A stretch of 64,000 bases of DNA from Frigoribacterium sp. PhB116 (GCF_004364285.1 NZ_SOBE01000001.1:1240001-1304000), one strand, 5' to 3'; counted from the stretch's first letter, positions 1 to 10,173 are shown. Numbers and translations: made by a program. Notes: generated from the letters alone by a model not told the origin.

Positions 1-907
1 CTCCGAGCACGTCGGACGGGACGCCGGGGCCCGAGCCCTGCGTGGCCGCCGCGAGCCGGGCCGCGACCTCGGACCAGTCGACGGCGGCGCCTGCTCCCTC
101 GCCCGCGGCGCCGGCCGTCTCGGCCAGGGCGGGCACGGGGACGGCCGTCCGCCAGCGCGACTCGAACAGGTCGCAGAGGGCGGCGATCAGCGCGGGCGAC
201 TCCGTGAGGAGGGCCTCGGGGGCGGCCGTCGGGTCGTCGAGCGGTCCGACCGACACGAGCGCGACCTGGCGGTCGGCGATCGCGAGCTTGACCGGCAGGT
301 CGTGGGTGACCCGCGCCTCCTCGCCGTCCGCCCCGAGCCGGTGGACTCCCTGCAGGCTGCCGTCGACCGTGAAGCTCGCGACCGTGTAGATCGCGCGCCA
401 GTGCACGCCGCGGTTGAGCGCACCGCGCTCGACGGACTCGTTCGTGGCGACCACGTACGGCGGCCGGTCGAACGCGAGGAACTCGCCCCTCGCCCGGTGC
501 TGCAGCCGGGAGTACCAGTCGCCCACCGCCGCGTGGCCGGTCAGCACCGTCGTCGTGCCCGACGGGTCGGCCACCCGGCGGCCGTCGTCGAAGAGGGCGC
601 CCAGGCCCGAGACCGCGGTGCGGGCGTCGGCGAGCTGCTCGTCGTGGGCGGCGACGAGGGCGGACACCGCGACGCGGGGGTCGACGGCCCCGTAGCCGGG
701 GGCCTGTCGGCCGTGGCCCTCGGCGGTGCGGTGCACGAGGCCGATGTTGCGCAGCTGCTCGAGGGCGGTGACGACGACGGCGTCGTCCAGCTCGCGGGCC
801 GAGGCGATGGCGGCGACGTCGACGGTGTCGCCGCAGGTGAGCACGAACTCGTAGACCGCGGCGGTGACCGGGTCGATGCCGAGCGCGGCGAGGGAGGGCA
901 GGGTCAT
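1..907 (-). CDS. HTH (TrmB/LuxR-like) transcriptional regulator, C-terminus cut by window edge
   Basis: An open frame runs from an ATG at 905-907 to the window edge without a stop, giving about 302 residues. It begins MTLPSLAALGIDPVTAAVYE, which looks like a TrmB-type winged helix (residues about 1-70, with VAAIASARELDDAVVVTALE as the likely recognition region). A region like the PLD/effector-like part of such regulators follows (GEFLAFDRPPYVV, VHRLGADGEEARV). In related actinobacterial proteins a LuxR-type HTH often closes the protein, but that part would lie outside this window. It is transcribed away from the mannosyltransferase gene at 1050, so the 142-bp gap holds divergent start regions. 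The family call is from fold-like pattern only; the target is unknown. Confidence 0.6.
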   Translation of the reverse strand, partial: MTLPSLAALGIDPVTAAVYEFVLTCGDTVDVAAIASARELDDAVVVTALEQLRNIGLVHRTAEGHGRQAPGYGAVDPRVAVSALVAAHDEQLADARTAVSGLGALFDDGRRVADPSGTTTVLTGHAAVGDWYSRLQHRARGEFLAFDRPPYVVATNESVERGALNRGVHWRAIYTVASFTVDGSLQGVHRLGADGEEARVTHDLPVKLAIADRQVALVSVGPLDDPTAAPEALLTESPALIAALCDLFESRWRTAVPVPALAETAGAAGEGAGAAVDWSEVAARLAAATQGSGPGVPSDVLG

Positions 908-1049
908 CTGGCCATCGTGCCCTGCCGGGGCGTCCCGTGGCGACCCGGCAGGCCCGGCTGGCCCCTGGGCGACCCCGGCGTGCCCCGGGGCCGCCCCGCC
1001 GGCCGTCGCGGGGTAACGTCTTCCGGATGACCAGCTTCGGGGACGCTCC

Positions 1050-2393
1050 GTGAGCGACGGGGCGACCACCGCCTCCTCGCTGCGCCCCGACGTCCGTCGG
1101 CGCCGGTCGCCGGACCTCGCGTCGTGGCTGCCCGCCCGCTGGTCGACGGTGCTGACCGTCTACCTGGTGTCGCGCGTCTTCTCCCTGGTGCTGCTCGCCG
1201 TGGTGTGGGAGGCCGCGCGCCTCGCCGGCGTCGAGTTCCGCACGCCGGGCGCCGAGCTCTCGCTGCTCGACTTCACCACGTCGTGGGACGCCGACCGCTA
1301 CCGGACGATCGCCCTGCAGGGCTACCCGACCGTGCTGCCGACCGACGCGGCGGGGAACGTGCTGCCGAACGAGTGGGCGTTCCTGCCGGTGTTCCCGACG
1401 CTCTGCCACCTGCTGATGGTGGCGACGGGCATGCCGTTCAGCGGTGCCGCCCTGCTGCTGTCGACCGCCTTCGGCGCGGGCGCCGCGCTCGTCCTCTACC
1501 GGCTCGTCGACCGGGCCGTCGGGCACCGCGGCGCGATCTGGGCCGTGCTGCTGCTCTGCTTCGGGCCGCTGGGGTTCCTGTTCTCCGTCGGGTACGCGGA
1601 GGGGCTGATGCTGTTCCTCCTCTTCGGCGGCGTGCTCGCCATTCAGCAGCGGCGGTACGGGCTCGTGCTCGCGTGCGGCGTGGTCGCGGCGTTCACGCGC
1701 CCGGGAGCGCTGGCGCTGGCACTGGCGCTCGCCGTGCACCTGGTGGTGCGGTGGCGGACGGAGCGGGCTGCGGGCCCGTCGTCGGGTCACGAGCCTGCTG
1801 CCGGGGTGTCGGGGGCGTCGTGGGCGTCGTGGGCGTGGTGGGCGTCGTGGGCGTCATGGCCGAGACTGCGGCCGTGGCCGTGGCAGGTGCTGCCCCGGCG
1901 CGACCTCGTGCAGATCGTCACGGCGGGAGCGGCCGTCGCCGCGGCCGGGCTCGCCTGGCCCGTCGTCGCGCACCTCGCCACCGGTCAGCACGACGCCTAC
2001 CTGCAGACCGAGATGGCCTGGTGGGTCGACTACGTCGGCCGCCCTGCCTTCGTGCCGCTGACGCCGTGGTTCCTGCTCGCCGGGCGGTGGCTCGGCATCG
2101 CGGGCATCGCCCTCGTCGTCGCGCTGCTCGTGCTCGCCGCCGTGTGGTTCACCCGCCGGTCGACGCTGCGCCTCGGCCACGAGACCGTCGCGTTCACGGC
2201 GAGCTTCGCGCTCTACCTCGTGGCGGTGTTCCTGCCGCAGCAGAGCCTGTTCCGGCTGCTGCTGCCGCTGACGCCGCTGCTCGGCGCGCCGGCCGTCTCC
2301 GAGCGGCCCGTCGTCCGCCGGACGCTGCTCGTCGGCGGGATCGTGCTGCAGCCGGTTGCGGTCGTGCTGCTCTGGCTGTACGTCGCGCCGTAG
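1050..2393 (+). CDS. PIG-V-like integral membrane mannosyltransferase
   Basis: The 447-residue protein has many hydrophobic helices and resembles actinobacterial PIG-V-like (GT-C fold) mannosyltransferases, which move mannose from a polyprenyl-phosphate donor on the outer face of the membrane. Supporting motifs are WDADRY (79-84) after the first helix, FLPVFP (111-116), a GYAEGLMLFLLF helix and AFTRPGALALALAL. The start is a GTG at 1050. An unusual Trp-rich loop, ASWASWAWWASWASW, near residues 255-269 is encoded by repeats of GGGCGTCGT at about 1807-1858 and lies in a predicted loop, so it may be a microsatellite expansion. The stop codon at 2391-2393 lies inside a 22-bp tandem repeat. The acceptor (lipid or protein) cannot be told from sequence. 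Confidence 0.75.
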   Translation: MSDGATTASSLRPDVRRRRSPDLASWLPARWSTVLTVYLVSRVFSLVLLAVVWEAARLAGVEFRTPGAELSLLDFTTSWDADRYRTIALQGYPTVLPTDAAGNVLPNEWAFLPVFPTLCHLLMVATGMPFSGAALLLSTAFGAGAALVLYRLVDRAVGHRGAIWAVLLLCFGPLGFLFSVGYAEGLMLFLLFGGVLAIQQRRYGLVLACGVVAAFTRPGALALALALAVHLVVRWRTERAAGPSSGHEPAAGVSGASWASWAWWASWASWPRLRPWPWQVLPRRDLVQIVTAGAAVAAAGLAWPVVAHLATGQHDAYLQTEMAWWVDYVGRPAFVPLTPWFLLAGRWLGIAGIALVVALLVLAAVWFTRRSTLRLGHETVAFTASFALYLVAVFLPQQSLFRLLLPLTPLLGAPAVSERPVVRRTLLVGGIVLQPVAVVLLWLYVAP

Positions 2394-2449
2394 CTGCAGC
2401 GCGGGCGCGCCGTAGCCGCAGCGTGGTCACGCCGTAGCCGCAGTCGCCT
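2384..2449. repeat. 22-bp tandem repeat x3 across a stop codon
   Basis: Three units of period 22 start at 2384, 2406 and 2428. Each contains CGCCGTAG followed by CYGCAG. The first unit includes the last codons and TAG stop of the mannosyltransferase gene, so the stop codon is copied twice downstream. Confidence 0.85.
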
Positions 2450-2583
2450 CACGCGCCCCGTCCGGGGGTGTTCACCTGCCGCACCGCGTCCGTTCACCGG
2501 GCGGACACGACCGCGGGTTCTGCTGGGCTCGGACGTGCAGGGAGTGCACGCCCGCCCGCGACCACGATCACTGGAGCAGACAC

Positions 2584-4494
2584 GTGACCCCCACGAACAC
2601 CCGCCGCCGCCGCGCGGCACTGGCCACGGGGGCGGCGGCGACCCTCGCCTCCTTCGCCCTCGTCCTCAGCCCGGCCGTCGCCCTCGCGGCGACGCCGGCC
2701 GACGTCGCCGACAACGGCGGGGCCGCCCGCAGCGCCGACGACAGCACCGCCGCCCTGCTCGAGTCGGTGAAGGCCGGACCGGCGAAGAACGTCATCCTGC
2801 TGATCGGCGACGGCATGGGCGACAGCGAGATCACGTCGGCCCGCAACTACGCCTACGGCGCCGGCGGGACCCTGCCCGGCATCGACGCCCTGCCCCTCAC
2901 CGGCCAGTACACGACCTACTCGCTCGGCAAGGACGGCAAGCCCGACTACGTGCCCGACTCCGCCGCGACCGGCTCGGCCTGGGCCACCGGCACGAAGACC
3001 TACGACAACGCGATCTCGGTCGACATCGCGGGAACCCCGCAGGACACGCTCGTCGAGATCGCCAAGGCCAACGGCCTCAAGACCGGCAACGTGTCGACCG
3101 CCGAGCTGCAGGACGCGACGCCGGCCGTGCAGGCAGCCCACGTCGCGGCGCGCAGCTGCTACGGCCCCGACACGGTCGCGGCATGTGGCAAGGACGCCCT
3201 CGACCAGGGCGGCCTCGGCTCGATCAGCGAGCAGATCATCGGCACCCGTGCCGACCTCACCCTCGGAGGAGGCGCGGCGTCGTTCCGCCAGACGGCGCGC
3301 GCCGGCCAGTGGACCGGCCAGACCCTCGACGCCCAGGCGACCGACCGCGGCTACCAGCGCGTCACCGACCAGGCCGGCCTCGACGCCCTGACGGCCGCCG
3401 ACCAGACCGCACCGGTGCTCGGCACCTTCGCGGACGGCAACTTCCCCACGCGCTTCGCCTCGACGACCGCGACCGTGGGAGGCGCCGACCTCGCACCGCA
3501 GACCTGCCAGCCGAACCCGGCACGCCTCAGCACCGACCTGTCGCTCGCCTCGCTGACCGAGAAGTCGATCGACCTGCTCGACGGCGACGACGGCTTCTTC
3601 CTGCAGGTCGAGGGCGCCTCCATAGACAAGCGCGACCACAGCGCCGACGCGTGCGGCCAGATCGGCGAGGTGCTCGACCTCGACGAGGCGGTCCGCTCGG
3701 CCCTCGACTTCGCCGAGGCCGACGGCGAGACGCTCGTCATCGTGACGGCCGACCACGCCCACACCAGCCAGATCGTCGACTCGACTCCCCCGGCCACGCT
3801 CAGCACCGCGCTGACCACCGTCGACGGCAGCACGATGAAGATCGCCTACGGCACCGCCGCGGCGGGCGGGTCGCAGCAGCACACCGGCACGCAGCTGCGC
3901 GTCGCCGGCTACGGCCCGGGAGCCGCGAACGTCGTCGGCCTGATCGACCAGACCGACAACTTCTTCACCATCGCGAACGCGCTGCAGCTCGACCGCGACC
4001 TGGTCTCGCTGAGCGCCGACGCGACGATCGCCGCGCCGACGCAGGTCGCGCCGGGTGCCACCTTCGACGTGGTCGTCTCGGGCCTCGACGGTGACCGCCA
4101 GGCGTCGGGCACGTTCGACGGAGACAGCCTCGGCACGGTCGACGTGATCGACGGCGTCGCGACGTTCACGGTGACGGCACCGGCCGGGCTGGGCGACCGG
4201 ACGGTCACGGTCACGGGCGTGCAGACGGGCACCGTGCGGAGCGCCGCGGTCTCGGTCGTGGCCGACCCCGTCGCGTCGCCCTCGCCCTCGCCCTCCGCTC
4301 CCGCCACCGGCGGGGCCAGCGGCACCGGCACCGGCGGGTCGGGCTCCGGCACGGCCGCGGGGTCCGGTCCGCTCGCCTTCACCGGCTCGGACGCGCTCCC
4401 CGCCCTCGTGCTCGCGCTGCTGCTCGCGGGCGCCGGCACGGTGCTCGTGGCACGTCGGCGACGCCGCACCGTGATCGACCACTCGGGGCTGTAG
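2584..4494 (+). CDS. secreted alkaline phosphatase with LAFTG cell-wall sorting signal
   Basis: This PhoA-superfamily alkaline phosphatase (636 aa) would release inorganic phosphate from phosphomonoesters outside the cell. It starts at a GTG (2584). A signal peptide with an RRRR n-region ends near the ALAA site (about residues 5-36). The metal-binding GDGMGDSE motif is at about 75-82, and the nucleophile is Ser126 in [22 protein letters not shown] and TADHAHTSQ supply further metal ligands. A C-terminal Ig-like/low-complexity Pro-Ser-Gly linker leads to LAFTG (597-601), a hydrophobic helix and an RRRRR tail. This matches the LAXTG substrate type of class E sortases, so the enzyme is probably anchored to peptidoglycan rather than released. 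A perfect terminator hairpin follows at 4514. Confidence 0.9.
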   Translation: MTPTNTRRRRAALATGAAATLASFALVLSPAVALAATPADVADNGGAARSADDSTAALLESVKAGPAKNVILLIGDGMGDSEITSARNYAYGAGGTLPGIDALPLTGQYTTYSLGKDGKPDYVPDSAATGSAWATGTKTYDNAISVDIAGTPQDTLVEIAKANGLKTGNVSTAELQDATPAVQAAHVAARSCYGPDTVAACGKDALDQGGLGSISEQIIGTRADLTLGGGAASFRQTARAGQWTGQTLDAQATDRGYQRVTDQAGLDALTAADQTAPVLGTFADGNFPTRFASTTATVGGADLAPQTCQPNPARLSTDLSLASLTEKSIDLLDGDDGFFLQVEGASIDKRDHSADACGQIGEVLDLDEAVRSALDFAEADGETLVIVTADHAHTSQIVDSTPPATLSTALTTVDGSTMKIAYGTAAAGGSQQHTGTQLRVAGYGPGAANVVGLIDQTDNFFTIANALQLDRDLVSLSADATIAAPTQVAPGATFDVVVSGLDGDRQASGTFDGDSLGTVDVIDGVATFTVTAPAGLGDRTVTVTGVQTGTVRSAAVSVVADPVASPSPSPSAPATGGASGTGTGGSGSGTAAGSGPLAFTGSDALPALVLALLLAGAGTVLVARRRRRTVIDHSGL

Positions 4495-4513
4495 CCCCGG
4501 CGGGAGATCGACC

Positions 4514-4545
4514 GGAGGCGCGGGTCCGACAGGGCCCGCGCCTCC
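4514..4545 (+). terminator. rho-independent-like terminator after the phosphatase gene
   Basis: A perfect 11-bp stem (GGAGGCGCGGG at 4514-4524 and CCCGCGCCTCC at 4535-4545) encloses a 10-nt loop. There is no clear T-tract, as is common in high-GC actinobacteria. Confidence 0.8.
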
Positions 4546-4587
4546 TGCACGTCCCGGCCCCTGCGGAGGTCCGCCTCGACCCGTCCC

Positions 4588-4673
4588 GTCGACGGATCAG
4601 GTCACGTCGTCGCGGCCCCGGCTCGGCGCCCTCCGACGGCGCCGCCCACGACGTCGTCTCCTGACTCGTCGAC
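4588..4673. repeat. 86-bp bipartite inverted element, copy A
   Basis: It opens with GTCGACGGATCAGG and closes with CCTGACTCGTCGAC; the middle is unrelated to other copies. It lies between the convergent phosphatase and luciferase-like genes, in the 4495-4824 gap together with copy B. Confidence 0.9.
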
Positions 4674-4695
4674 ACGACGCGGCCACACCGGCTGC

Positions 4696-4781
4696 GTCGA
4701 GGACTCAGGCGACGGCGACCCACCGCGGTCGCGACGCCTCCCGACGGGACCGCGAACGACGTCGACTCCTGACTCGTCGAC
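4696..4781. repeat. 86-bp bipartite inverted element, copy B
   Basis: Ends are GTCGAGGACTCAGG and CCTGACTCGTCGAC, exactly 86 bp apart end to end. It starts 22 bp after copy A. The 43 bp between this copy and the stop codon at 4825 hold nothing recognisable. Confidence 0.9.
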
Positions 4782-4824
4782 GCCCGGCGGCGTCGGGCTG
4801 TCGGGCGCGTCGGCCTGCCGCGGC

Positions 4825-5832
4825 CTACGCGGCGACGCGGGCGTGCGCGTCGGCCAGCAGCTCGACCGAGCGGAGGCGGGCCGACGTGGCGAGCGACGAG
4901 TGCGCGACGATGACCTCGTCCGCATCGGCGCTGCGGGCGAACTCGGCGACGTAGTCCGCCACCTCCTCGCCCGTGCCGACGCCCGTGAAGGTCGTCATGC
5001 TGGCGACGTGCGCGCCGACGGGCGTGCGGAGCAGGTGGTCGAGCTCGTCGTCGCCGAAGGTCCGGTCGACCGTGATCTGCCCGCTCTGGCGGAGCAGCAT
5101 GAGCAGGCGGGCGCGCTTCACGTCGGCGAGCTGCCGGTGAGCCTCGTCCGAGTCGTCGGAGGCGATGGCGTTGACGCCGGCGATCACGTACGGGGCGTCG
5201 AGCTGGGTCGACGGCTGGAACTCGCGGCGGTAGATCGCCACGGCGTCGTGCAGCATGTCCGGCGCGAAGTGCGACGCGAACGCGAACGGCAGGCCGAGCG
5301 CGGCGGCGAGCTGCGCCCCGAAGGTCGACGAGCCGAGGATGTACAGCGGCACGTTCGTCCCGGCCCCGGGCGTAGCGCTGACGCCGGGGATGCGCGACTG
5401 CCCGGCGAGGAACGCCTGCAGCTCGACGACGTCCTGCGGGAACCGCTCGGACGACGCCGGGTCGCGGCGCAGCGCGCGGAACGTCGCCTGGTCGCTGCCG
5501 GGCGCGCGGCCGAGGCCGAGGTCGATGCGCCCCGGGTGCAGGGTCTCGAGGGTGCCGAACTGCTCGGCGATGGTCAGCGGCGAGTGGTTCGGCAGCATCA
5601 CGCCGCCCGAGCCGAGCCGGATCGTCGACGTCTGGCTCGCCACGTGGGCGATCAGCACCGACGTCGCGCTCGACGCGATCGTCGCCATGTTGTGGTGCTC
5701 GGCGTACCAGACGCGTCGGTACCCGCTCTTCTCGGCCTGCTGCGCGAGGGCGACCGACGCCGCGAAGCTGTCGCGCGCCGTCTCTCCGGGTGCGATGGGG
5801 GCGAGGTCCAAGATCGAGAGGGGAACGGTCAT
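4825..5832 (-). CDS. LLM-class flavin-dependent oxidoreductase (MsnO8-like)
   Basis: This bacterial-luciferase-family monooxygenase would use reduced FMN supplied by a partner reductase. The start is placed at the ATG at 5830-5832 ([20 protein letters not shown]); a GTG five codons upstream is possible but adds no conserved sequence. Family motifs are [10 protein letters not shown] near residues 40-49, [12 protein letters not shown] (flavin-phosphate region), and [16 protein letters not shown] length of 335 residues is normal for the MsnO8-type subgroup, which is widespread and mostly of unknown substrate. The gene stands alone and is convergent to the phosphatase, with two 86-bp elements between them. 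Confidence 0.85.
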   Translation of the reverse strand: MTVPLSILDLAPIAPGETARDSFAASVALAQQAEKSGYRRVWYAEHHNMATIASSATSVLIAHVASQTSTIRLGSGGVMLPNHSPLTIAEQFGTLETLHPGRIDLGLGRAPGSDQATFRALRRDPASSERFPQDVVELQAFLAGQSRIPGVSATPGAGTNVPLYILGSSTFGAQLAAALGLPFAFASHFAPDMLHDAVAIYRREFQPSTQLDAPYVIAGVNAIASDDSDEAHRQLADVKRARLLMLLRQSGQITVDRTFGDDELDHLLRTPVGAHVASMTTFTGVGTGEEVADYVAEFARSADADEVIVAHSSLATSARLRSVELLADAHARVAA

Positions 5833-5889
5833 GCAGGCTGCAACCACGGAGGCACGGGTGGTGTTCCCGCACGTGCTGCGCAGACGAAC

Positions 5890-5937
5890 GAGGAGGCGGC
5901 CCGCGCCGTCCCTCAGGACCGCGCGGACCGCCTCCTC
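5890..5937 (-). terminator. terminator of the araBDA operon
   Basis: Arms 5890-5906 and 5921-5937 pair over 17 bp with one mismatch around a 14-nt loop. The hairpin sits 19 bp beyond the araA stop codon. Confidence 0.8.
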
Positions 5938-5955
5938 GGCTGGCTCTGCCGGCGG

Positions 5956-7509
5956 CTACAGGCCGCGCGCCAGGCGGTGGTACGCCGCGTTCCAGCGCAC
6001 CTCGCGCGTGAACTCGCGCATGGTGGTGTGCTCGTCGATGATCAGCAGCTCGGTCTCGAGGATGCGCGCCAGGTCCTCGAAGGCCTCGAGGCCGACGGCC
6101 GTCGACATCACGGTGTGGTGGGCGGCGCCGGCCGTGAGCCAGGCCTCGGCCGAGACGGCGAACGAAGGGCGGGGCTCCCAGACGGCACGGCCGACGGGCA
6201 GGTTCGGCAGGTCGGCGTCGGGCTCGACCACGTCGACGACGTTGACCGTGAGGCGGAAGCGGTCGCGGACGTCGCTCATCGCGACGACGACGGCCTCGCC
6301 GGGGTCGGCCGTGAAGACCAGCCGGACCGGGTCGTCCTTGCCGCCGATGCCGAGCTCGTGCACCTCGAGCGACGCGCGGGCCGTGCTCAGCGACGGGCTG
6401 ACCTCGAGCATGTGCGCGCCGAGGATCTTCTCGGCGCCGGGCACGAGGTGGTAGGTGTAGTCCTCCATCAAGGAGGCGCCCCCCGGCAGGCCGGCGCCCA
6501 TCACGGCGGCAGCACGAACGAGCACCGCGGTCTTCCAGTCGCCCTCGGCGCCGAAGCCGTAGCCCTCGGCCATCAGACGCTGCACGGCGAGGCCGGGGAG
6601 CTGCTTCAGCGCCCCCAGGTCCTCGAAGTTGGTCGTGAAGGCGCCGAAGCCGCCGGCCTCGAGGAACGAGCGCAGCCCGATCTCGATCGCCGCGCCGTCG
6701 CGCAGCGACTGGTGGCGCTCGCCCCCGGCACGCAGCTCGGGGACGACGTCGTACTCGCGCTCGTACAGGGCGGCGAGGTCGTCGACCGCGGACTCGGGGG
6801 CCGCGGCCACCGCCTCCGCCAGCTCGTTGACGCCCCAGGTGTTGACCTGCACGCCGAACGCGAGCTCGGCCTCGGTCTTGTCGCCCTCGGTGACGGCGAC
6901 GAAGCGCATGTTGTCGCCGAAGCGGGCGAGCTTCAGCGAGCGCATGGCGGCGGCGCCGGCTGCGGCACGCATCCAGGTGCCGACCTGCTGCTGCACGCGG
7001 GGGTCGCTGACGTGCCCGACGACCGTCTTGCGCGGGGCGCCGAGGCGGGTCTGGACGTAGCCGAACTCGCGGTCGCCGTGCGCGGCCTGGTTCAGGTTCA
7101 TGAAGTCGAAGTCGATCTCGGCCCAGGGCAGCTCGACGTTCGCCTGCGTGTGCAGGTGCAGCAGGGGCTTGCGGAGGGCGTCGATGCCGCCGATCCACAT
7201 CTTGGCGGGGCTGAACGTGTGCATCCAGGCGGTGACGCCGATCACGGAGTCGTCGAGGTTCGCCTCGAGCATGGTGCGCTTGATCGTCTCGGCGTCGGTG
7301 AGGACGGGCTTCCAGACCAGCTCGACGGGCACGCCCGAGGCGGCGGCGAGCTCGTCGGCGATGGCCCTCGACTGCTCGGCGACCTGGCGCAGCGTCTCCT
7401 CGCCGTAGAGGCCCTGGCTGCCGGTGAGGAACCAGACCTGCTTCGAGGCGAGGAAGGCCTCGGGGTCGACGACGTGGGAGGGCGTGGTGCTGGTGGTGTC
7501 GATGCTCAT
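5956..7509 (-). CDS. araA: L-arabinose isomerase
   Basis: AraA (517 aa) converts L-arabinose to L-ribulose, the first step of the isomerase pathway, using a divalent metal. The ATG at 7507-7509 gives [25 protein letters not shown] follows at about residues 25-40, then [13 protein letters not shown] and the strongly conserved [13 protein letters not shown], which carries one of the active-site glutamates. The C-terminal [15 protein letters not shown] includes a conserved histidine. The length is normal for the family. The start codon overlaps the araD stop by 4 bp (ATGA), so the genes are translationally coupled in the order araB-araD-araA. A terminator hairpin follows the stop. Confidence 0.97.
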   Translation of the reverse strand: MSIDTTSTTPSHVVDPEAFLASKQVWFLTGSQGLYGEETLRQVAEQSRAIADELAAASGVPVELVWKPVLTDAETIKRTMLEANLDDSVIGVTAWMHTFSPAKMWIGGIDALRKPLLHLHTQANVELPWAEIDFDFMNLNQAAHGDREFGYVQTRLGAPRKTVVGHVSDPRVQQQVGTWMRAAAGAAAMRSLKLARFGDNMRFVAVTEGDKTEAELAFGVQVNTWGVNELAEAVAAAPESAVDDLAALYEREYDVVPELRAGGERHQSLRDGAAIEIGLRSFLEAGGFGAFTTNFEDLGALKQLPGLAVQRLMAEGYGFGAEGDWKTAVLVRAAAVMGAGLPGGASLMEDYTYHLVPGAEKILGAHMLEVSPSLSTARASLEVHELGIGGKDDPVRLVFTADPGEAVVVAMSDVRDRFRLTVNVVDVVEPDADLPNLPVGRAVWEPRPSFAVSAEAWLTAGAAHHTVMSTAVGLEAFEDLARILETELLIIDEHTTMREFTREVRWNAAYHRLARGL

Positions 7510-8216
7510 GCGAGTGCTCCTGAGGGCTTCTGGCCGTAGACGTTCTGGTAGCGGTCGAAGAGAGCGTCGATGCTCTCGGCCGGGATGGGGATCGGCTCGC
7601 CGAGCTGGCGGCTGAGGTGGATCGTGCGGGCGACGTCCTCCGTCATGACGGCGGCCTTGACGGCGTCGCGGGCGTCCTTCCCGATGGTGAAGACGCCGTG
7701 GTTCTGCATCAGGACGGCGCGGCTGCGGTGGCCGTCCAGCGTGCCGACGATGCCCTCGCCGATCGACTCGTCGCCGATGATCGCGAACGGGCCGATCGGG
7801 ATCTCGCCGCCGAACTCGTCGGCCATCGCGGTGATCACGCACGGGATCGACTCGCCGCGGGCGGCCCAGGCCGTGGCGTACGTGGAGTGCGTGTGCACGA
7901 CTCCCCCGACCTTCGGCATGTGGCGGTAGACGTAGGCGTGCGCCGCGGTGTCGCTCGACGGGCTCCGCTCGCTGCCCGGGCTGCCCTCGACGACCGTGCC
8001 GTCGAGGTGGCAGAGGATCTGGTTCTCGGGCGTCAGGTCGTCGTAGTCGACGCCGCTCGGCTTGATCACGAACAGGTTCGTGCCGGGCACGCGCTGCGAG
8101 ACGTTGCCGCCCGTCCAGACCACGAGGCCGTACCGGGTCAGCTCGGCGTGCAGGTCGCACACGGCGCGACGCGTCTCGTCGATGGCGGTCTCGGTCGCGC
8201 GGTCGATGAAGCTCAC
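7506..8216 (-). CDS. araD: L-ribulose-5-phosphate 4-epimerase
   Basis: AraD (236 aa) is a class II aldolase-fold zinc enzyme that turns L-ribulose 5-phosphate into D-xylulose 5-phosphate, feeding the pentose phosphate pathway. The start is the GTG at 8214-8216 ([17 protein letters not shown]). Conserved parts are [25 protein letters not shown] and the zinc-ligand segment [16 protein letters not shown], plus a distal histidine in [11 protein letters not shown]. It overlaps araB upstream and araA downstream by 4 bp each, so the three genes form one tightly coupled operon. Confidence 0.96.
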   Translation of the reverse strand: MSFIDRATETAIDETRRAVCDLHAELTRYGLVVWTGGNVSQRVPGTNLFVIKPSGVDYDDLTPENQILCHLDGTVVEGSPGSERSPSSDTAAHAYVYRHMPKVGGVVHTHSTYATAWAARGESIPCVITAMADEFGGEIPIGPFAIIGDESIGEGIVGTLDGHRSRAVLMQNHGVFTIGKDARDAVKAAVMTEDVARTIHLSRQLGEPIPIPAESIDALFDRYQNVYGQKPSGALA

Positions 8217-9973
8217 GGGGTCACCTCCGCGGCGGTGTCGGCGGCGGCCGAGCCGCCGGAGGCGGCGGGCGCCTCGGGCTCGGCGACCGGTGCGTGCGAG
8301 CCGCCCCGCGCCTCCCTGCTGATCGCCTTGAGGCGGTGCATCACGTCGTTGCCGCCGCGTCCGAACCAGTCGTGCAGCAGCAGGTACTCGGCGTAGAGCG
8401 CGTCGTACGCGTCGGCGGCGGCGGGGTCGGGCGTGTAGGAGGCGCGGTCCAGGCTGCCCATCGCGTCGCTGGCCACGCGGGTGTCCGGGTAGGCACCTGC
8501 GGCGACGGCGGCGTGGATCGCGGAGCCGAGCGCGGGGCCCTGCTCGCTGCGGATCGTCGAGATCGGCATGCGGAGCACGTCGCTGTAGGTCTGCATGAGG
8601 TGACGGTTCTTGAGCAGGCCGCCGGCGGCGATGAACTCGGTGACGGGGACGCCGGAGTCGTTGAAGGCCTCGACGATGCGTCGCGTGCCGAACGCCGTGG
8701 CCTCGAGCAGCGCCCGGTAGCCGTCCTCGGGGGCGGTGCCGAGCGTCTGGCCGACGATCACGCCGCTCAGCTCGTGGTCGACGAGCACCGAGCGGTTGCC
8801 GCTGTGCCAGTCGAGCGCGACGAGGCCGTGGGCGCCGACGGGCTGCTCGTAGGCGAGGTCGGTCAGGTACTGGTGCACGCTGGTGCCGGCCGCCTCCGCC
8901 GCGTCGACCGACGACTGCGGCACCTGGTTGCGGACGTACCAGGCGAAGATGTCGCCGACGCCCGACTGGCCGGCCTCGTAGCCCCAGAAGCCCTCGGTGA
9001 TGCCGCCGTCGACGACTCCGCACATGCCGGGGACCTCGGCCAGCTCGGCGCCGTTCATGACGTGGCAGGTGCTCGTGCCCATGATCGCGACCATCTGGCC
9101 TGGCTGCGTGGCCTTGGCGGCGGGGGCCGTGACGTGGGCGTCGACGTTGCCGACCGCGACGGCGATGCCCTCGGGCAGGCCGGTCCAGCCGGCCGCCTCC
9201 GCGGTCAGCGTGCCGGCGGCGTCGCCGAGGGCGCCGATCTCGTGCACGACCTTCGTCTCGGCGAAGTCGGCGAAGTCGGGGTTGAGCGCGGCGAGGAACT
9301 CGGCGCTCGGGTACTCGCCGTCCTGCAGGATGCCCTTGTAGCCGGCCGTGCAGGCGTTGCGGACGTAGCGGCCGCTGAGCTGCCAGATGATCCAGTCGGC
9401 CGCCTCGACCCAGTGCTCGGTCGCGGCGTAGACCTCGGGGTCCTCCTCGAGCAGCTGGAGCCCCTTGGCGAACTCCCACTCGCTCGAGATGAGCCCGCCG
9501 TAGCGCGGCAGCCACGACTCGCCGCGTTCGCGGGCGAGCTCGTTGATGCGGTCGGCCTGGCCCTGGGCGGCGTGGTGACGCCACAGCTTGACGTAGGCGT
9601 GCGGCCGGTCGGCGAACTGCTCGAGCTCGTTGAGGGGCGTGCCGTCAGCCGTCGTGGGGACCATCGTGCAGGCGGTGAAGTCGGTGCCGATGCCGATGAC
9701 GGAGGCCGGGTCGATGCCGGACTCGGCGAGGGCACGGGGCACGGCCTGCTTGAGCACGTCGACGTAGTCGCTCGGCACCTGCAGTGCCCAGTCGGCGGGC
9801 AGTCGAGCCCCGCCGACGGGCAGGGTCCGGTCGACCACGGCATGCGCGTAGTCGTGGGTGGCGGTGCCGAGCTCGGCCCCGTCGGACACGCGGACGACGA
9901 CCGCCCGTCCGCTCAGCGTGCCGAAGTCGACGCCGACGACGTGTGCGTCGGGCGCGGCGGTGGTGTCTGCCAT
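8213..9973 (-). CDS. araB: ribulokinase
   Basis: AraB (586 aa) phosphorylates L-ribulose at O5 with ATP. It has the FGGY carbohydrate-kinase fold: the phosphate-1 motif [16 protein letters not shown] is at about residues 12-27, [15 protein letters not shown] further on, and the C-terminal [13 protein letters not shown] belongs to the ATP-binding half. The ATG at 9973 follows a clear promoter and a LacI-type operator at 10039-10080. An Ala/Glu/Pro-rich tail closes the protein and overlaps araD by GTGA. The length is slightly above the usual ~560 because of this tail. Confidence 0.96.
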   Translation of the reverse strand: MADTTAAPDAHVVGVDFGTLSGRAVVVRVSDGAELGTATHDYAHAVVDRTLPVGGARLPADWALQVPSDYVDVLKQAVPRALAESGIDPASVIGIGTDFTACTMVPTTADGTPLNELEQFADRPHAYVKLWRHHAAQGQADRINELARERGESWLPRYGGLISSEWEFAKGLQLLEEDPEVYAATEHWVEAADWIIWQLSGRYVRNACTAGYKGILQDGEYPSAEFLAALNPDFADFAETKVVHEIGALGDAAGTLTAEAAGWTGLPEGIAVAVGNVDAHVTAPAAKATQPGQMVAIMGTSTCHVMNGAELAEVPGMCGVVDGGITEGFWGYEAGQSGVGDIFAWYVRNQVPQSSVDAAEAAGTSVHQYLTDLAYEQPVGAHGLVALDWHSGNRSVLVDHELSGVIVGQTLGTAPEDGYRALLEATAFGTRRIVEAFNDSGVPVTEFIAAGGLLKNRHLMQTYSDVLRMPISTIRSEQGPALGSAIHAAVAAGAYPDTRVASDAMGSLDRASYTPDPAAADAYDALYAEYLLLHDWFGRGGNDVMHRLKAISREARGGSHAPVAEPEAPAASGGSAAADTAAEVTP

Positions 9974-10038
9974 GGAACGTCCTTGTCCTGGTGGTGCGAG
10001 CCCCGGAGGGGCGGGTCTGGTGGGGGGCCCACGCGAAA

Positions 10039-10050
10039 GTGAGCGCTCAC
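10039..10050. promoter_or_regulatory. AraR (LacI-type) operator upstream of araB
   Basis: GTGAGCGCTCAC is a perfect 12-bp palindrome and matches the core of the ideal symmetric lac operator. It lies just downstream of the araB -10 box, so a bound repressor would block initiation. The same core occurs at 15934-15945 and 18688-18699. Confidence 0.9.
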
Positions 10051-10080
10051 ATTCTCACACGCCGCGGGTCGTGCGTGCAA
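10051..10080 (-). promoter_or_regulatory. araBDA promoter
   Basis: Reading the minus strand: -35 TTGCAC (10075-10080), an 18-bp spacer, and -10 GAGAAT (10051-10056). The start point would fall on the operator. The remaining ~90 bp down to the araR stop codon show only loosely repeated GGCTCAG-type sequence. Confidence 0.6.
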
Positions 10081-10173
10081 CGCGGAGGGGGCCCCGGAGA
10101 GGAGCCGCCGAGGCCGGCTCAGTGTCGGCTCGACGCCGGTCCGGGGACGGCTCAGCGCGGGCTCGACGACGGG

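Noticed and set aside
4588-4781. CRISPR array formed by the 86-bp elements
   Set aside because: Copies are solitary or in pairs with unequal spacing (22 and 53 bp), far apart in the window, and no cas genes are present.
5833-5847. Upstream GTG start (5847) for the luciferase-like enzyme
   Set aside because: It adds only five non-conserved residues; the ATG at 5832 gives the family-typical beginning.
4843-7539. An 898-codon plus-strand open frame opposite the luciferase-like and araA genes
   Set aside because: It is a high-GC antisense shadow: composition is Arg/Gly/Asp/Val-rich with no motif, and both opposite-strand genes are clear. Many other long antisense frames (for example opposite araB, mmsA, the agpS-like gene and the helicase) were rejected for the same reason.
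5956-8160. A 734-codon araA frame with 217 extra N-terminal residues
   Set aside because: The extra part is the antisense-free but out-of-frame shadow of araD. The ATG at 7509 overlaps the araD stop by 4 bp and gives the normal AraA length.
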